Assembly (NCBI RefSeq): GCF_949628265.1
Contig: NC_088789.1
Location: forward strand, 31,613,883 to 31,677,882
Length of the DNA: 64,000 nt
DNA from: Cloeon dipterum
Lineage: Eukaryota > Arthropoda > Insecta > Ephemeroptera > Baetidae
Direction of reading: 5' to 3'
Below, in pieces: positions 60,691 through 64,000 of the stretch; the first letter of the stretch is position 1; the number at the start of each line of letters is the position of its first letter. The notes beneath the pieces are model-generated. The model worked only from the letters and a program-made list of their open reading frames with translations. It ran no database searches and was not told the DNA's origin. The position numbers and the translations under genes were made by a program.

Positions 60691-62096
60691 GCCCGAAAAT
60701 TCACGTCACTACATATCGGTGCACAACGCACAACAATTAATAAAGCGAATATAATATCGTCAAATAAAACCCTGACATCGTAAAAACTGAAATAAATTAA
60801 TAAACTGTTACCAGATATTAGTTAAAATTGTCATTTTTTTGCAGTTAGTATACTTGTACTTCCTATCAATCAACAAGATCGAGCGTATCTCAAGACAGGA
60901 GACCAAAACTAGGTACAGGAATCCGGTCCATTTCCGTTTTTTTTTTACATGGAACCAGGAAAAAAGCAGATTGAAAATCTTAGAGTGGTTTTATTTTAAG
61001 TTTTCTACCAATTCCACAATAAAAATAAATAAAATATCTTTTTTTTAATTTTGTTGAATAATTTGCACTTCCAAATCTCGGGTTCTCACAATGGCAATTG
61101 AAAAACTACCCACTGTTTGACTCGTCTTGACCTCCAATAAGCAGCCAAAGTGTTTAGGGAATGCTTACCCCTATCCTCTTTCAACCCCATTGCTGCAAGT
61201 TTAATTAGAACCCGTTCCCTCTCCATAGAAGGCATTGAATTTTTCAATAATATTAACATAAGGTGTCAAAAACAGCACAAAACTGGTAAATACCGCAAAA
61301 AATACTGCAAGTTTGGGAACCTCCCCGGTTGCAAAAATAGCGAAATTCCGAAATTCTAAAAATTCCTATTTTTCCGACTTAAATAGTTGGGATTTGTTTT
61401 AAAAATCGATCTTCCTGAAATTTTCGCAAAGCAATCGGTACACGGAAACCTTCACAGTGGCATTTTTGCAATGGTAGTCGCAGTTTTTAAAACAGTACCC
61501 GGCTGGCTGGCGCGGCTCGCCAAAACTGGCGGCTGCGGCTGGCTCAAAATTTTAGTAAAAAACTTCTAGCTGAAAGTCGGCGTTGCCAAAAACCCGATTT
61601 TATTTTTTTAAATGCAGTGCGGTGGTAAAATGCGGGTTTCTTCAATTTTTACCAGTTTCTTGCAGGCAATGTTTTCACCTTATTTTTCAATTTAATAATT
61701 ATTAGGAATATTAGCATTTATAGCCTCGACTTGAAATATGCTAGGGATTTTTTTTTTTGAGAAATTGAAGCAGCAGAATGGTAATTTAAAAGAAAATAGC
61801 TGCACAGTGGAGGAAATTTTGAGCACTCCAACCGGAATTGTAGATTTTCACTGACAAAAAATGGAATAAATTAATTTCTTGCATTTCTTGCGAAGGAAAT
61901 TTGTGTCAATTTAGTCGTAAAAACCGTTAAAAAATTGGCGGAAAAGTGCAACCCTGCCGAAAGTCACCACTGGCGTAACGATGGTCAGGTAGGTAATTCG
62001 TAAATCTAGAATTACGCGCGGCGAATAACCTCGCAAAAATTGCGCGCTGTAAATAAAATTATTGAGGGGCGCTGCGCCGCTCTCGCTCGCCCGCAC

Positions 62097-62133
<37 letters not shown>

Positions 62134-62880
62134 ACTCGCCAGCGGGAATCATCGCACGCGTGATGTGCGCGCCGAGCAGCCCGCAGCCCGATGACGAATG
62201 AAATAAATCAGTTTTTAAAGAGACGTTAATGCCCGAATCCAGCTTATAGTTGAAACTGCATGCATTGCAGCCGGCAGCATGAGTATAAAACAGGTTCACG
62301 CCTTTCCAATAAAGGCGCTGCGATAATTTTTACCAACTGGCCCCTTCCATCTTCCATTCGTTTAGTCGCCTCGCCCGCCTCTGACAGCAGAGAAACGCAC
62401 ATCTCAATCACTTGAATCGCCTCATGAGAAATCTAAATACAGAATGACAATAGTAGAGTAAATTAAATTTTTTTTCTATGTGGCATGCACAAACCTCAAT
62501 AAAAACCATCCATCTTGTAATTATGATAGTTTTAATTAAAAATTATTGCCCATATGTTTTGAAGAATTCCCCAGTTAATTGTACATAGAGGCCCATTGCT
62601 GACCTGACATTTTATTACGTTAAATAAAGTTTTTATCAAAACAGTCGATTATCTTCATAGAAAGCTACACAGCAGCAGGAAGGAAGGGAAAATACTTTGG
62701 AAATTTCCCTCCTAGCCATATATTTAATTTTTGATTCTGAGCGAAGTAGAAAATTCACAGTTCAATTAGTGTTAATTTCAAAAATAAAAATTGTTAAATA
62801 ATATTTACATGTTTTATTAAAGTACAGTTCAACAGACAATATCGTTATGAAAAATGCCGCATTTCATTCGATGAATTTAT
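60690..62880. repeat. Partial Spacer II and 3' flank of ankyrin copy 5
   Basis: Contains Spacer II sequence to about 62215, with a 372-bp family member (61070-61330) and a (GT)n tract at 62100-62131. After 62216 the sequence is unique to about 62620, then resembles the 3' flanks of copies 1-4 (AACAGTCGATTATCTTCATAG, AAAGTACAGTTCAACAGACA). The minus-strand AATAAA at about 62813-62818 corresponds to the poly(A) signal of the other copies. Confidence 0.65.
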
Positions 62881-62881
62881 T

Positions 62882-64000
62882 CTACAAATAATTATTTTTC
62901 TTGAATGCATTGAAGAACGACTTGGCGTTCTCATTGGAAATTGATTCAAGCACTGATTTTCCTCCGACGGTGATTTCTTCGGGATCCAAGCCCTCTTCCA
63001 CAAGCCATGCGCATATATCTCCATAATGGTAGTAGTCAGCAGCAATGTGAAGTGTGGTTTTTCCATCCCCTGTCCTTTCTTTGATCAGATTTTTGTCTTT
63101 GGAGTGCACGAATTTGACACGTTCCAAATCACCCGTAACAATGCACAAGTGAAGGAAATTGTAACCATCGTTTTTCGCGTTCAAATCGGCTCCGAGTTCA
63201 AGCAAAGCCTCTGCAACACTTTTGTTGAATAATACTTTTTCGTCGAGCATGGCAAAATGAAGTGGAGTGAAGTCATTTACGTCTGTTTGGTTCACGTATC
63301 CACGTAGGTTCTCTCCAAATTTTTTGATGATGTCTTCTCCTTTGATGAGGTTCTGAGCAGCATAATGGAGGAAGTTGGCACCGGTTTTTTGGTTCAAGGC
63401 CTTGATGTCTTGGCCCTGGTCAATCAGCCACTGACACATTTCGACGTTTCCATGCTTCGCTGCGAGGTGAAGAATCGTCGCTCCGTCTTCATCGATCTCA
63501 TTGGTAAGTTCTCCGTATTTTCCATGCACGAATTTCGCAGCAACTAGATTGCCCCATGACACACAATACTGCAGCCAATTAACGCCTTCAAATTTGATCT
63601 TTGTGTTGGCAAATCCCTTGAACAACTCTTCTGCTTCTTTGGCACAGATTTGATATGGTTCATTTTCTACTTTATAATAAAAAGCCTCCCTATTGGCCTC
63701 GCTTTGTTCATCAGCGGTGAATTCGAACCTTGAGGACAAGTATCGAATAATCTTACTAGTTTCAAGTGAAAGGTTCGCTGGAACGGTTTGAAGAATCTGG
63801 TATTTCCAGTCTTTATCCTTGAACTGGCTGACGTCAATTTTGACTTCTTCCAGCAGCCACTTGCACATCTCCAGATCTCCATATACGCACACTAATTTAA
63901 GGATGCTAAAATAACATGGTCGTTCGCTCAATAGTTCTTGTCTCTTATTATTGTAGACGAATTTGGCGAAATCCAAGCATTTATTTAAAATGGCATATTC
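62882..64000 (-). CDS. Ankyrin-repeat protein, tandem copy 5 (5' part beyond the window)
   Basis: The minus-strand frame is open from the window edge: 372 codons plus stop, starting EYAILNKCLDFAKFVYNNKR. The N-terminal repeats and first exon lie outside. It is the most diverged copy (FEGVNWLQYCVSWGNLVAAK where others have IGGQNLLQFCVNRNHLD). Repeats include TILHLAAKHGNVEMCQWLI, NFLHYAAQNLIKGED, TPLHFAMLDEKVLFNKSVAE, NFLHLCIVTGDLERVK and TTLHIAADYYHYGDICAWLV. It alone retains the C-terminal tail in frame: EEGLDPEEITVGGKSVLESI and a Lys/Asn-rich end. It may represent the ancestral state. Confidence 0.85.
   Translation of the reverse strand, partial: EYAILNKCLDFAKFVYNNKRQELLSERPCYFSILKLVCVYGDLEMCKWLLEEVKIDVSQFKDKDWKYQILQTVPANLSLETSKIIRYLSSRFEFTADEQSEANREAFYYKVENEPYQICAKEAEELFKGFANTKIKFEGVNWLQYCVSWGNLVAAKFVHGKYGELTNEIDEDGATILHLAAKHGNVEMCQWLIDQGQDIKALNQKTGANFLHYAAQNLIKGEDIIKKFGENLRGYVNQTDVNDFTPLHFAMLDEKVLFNKSVAEALLELGADLNAKNDGYNFLHLCIVTGDLERVKFVHSKDKNLIKERTGDGKTTLHIAADYYHYGDICAWLVEEGLDPEEITVGGKSVLESISNENAKSFFNAFKKNNYL

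Overview
The window is eukaryotic nuclear DNA, almost certainly from an insect or another pancrustacean. Genes are split by GT-AG introns, non-coding DNA is AT-rich and full of dispersed repeats, and one gene encodes a ZAD-C2H2 zinc-finger protein, an architecture typical of arthropods. The species cannot be named from the sequence.

Region 1 (1-23 kb) is conventional gene space with four genes. A 13-exon CP2/LBP-1/gemini-type transcription factor is on + (3738-12975; exons join in phase to 770 codons). The exosome subunit EXOSC5/Rrp46 lies convergent on - (13358-14289, 4 exons). A ZAD zinc-finger gene is on + (14984-16250, 3 exons). A secreted, probably GPI-anchored vanin/biotinidase-like protein is on - (17685-22269, 8 exons); its catalytic Lys and Cys positions are replaced, so it looks like a pseudoenzyme. 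Introns and spacers carry tandem repeats of about 250, 330 and 370 bp and long inverted-repeat elements loaded with CRE, CCAAT and E-box motifs.

Region 2 (23-28 kb) shows no gene I can support. It holds a (GA)n tract, another copy of the CRE/CCAAT/E-box foldback element, and degraded repeats.

Region 3 (28-64 kb) is a tandem array of five minus-strand ankyrin-repeat genes; the fifth runs off the window. Each complete copy has a 13-16 codon first coding exon joined in phase to one large exon of about 1.5 kb. Upstream of the genes lies a repeated leader: a TATA-like promoter, one or two candidate non-coding exons, and a relic of a MITE found elsewhere in the window. There are seven promoter-like blocks but only five ankyrin bodies, so some units are partial. 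Because the units are paralogous, empty sites can be read directly. They show two foldback transposons with 8-bp target duplications (31041-31693 and 39859-40421), a solo-LTR-like insertion (38742-39012) and a 1.46-kb element with CCCAG termini (40502-41958). The ankyrin proteins differ mainly in a central segment and look mosaic between copies; copies 1-4 share a one-base change in a G run that puts a conserved C-terminal tail out of frame.

The single-copy genes act in separate processes (transcription control, RNA decay, and an extracellular vanin-like role). The ankyrin array is the most likely lineage-specific novelty.
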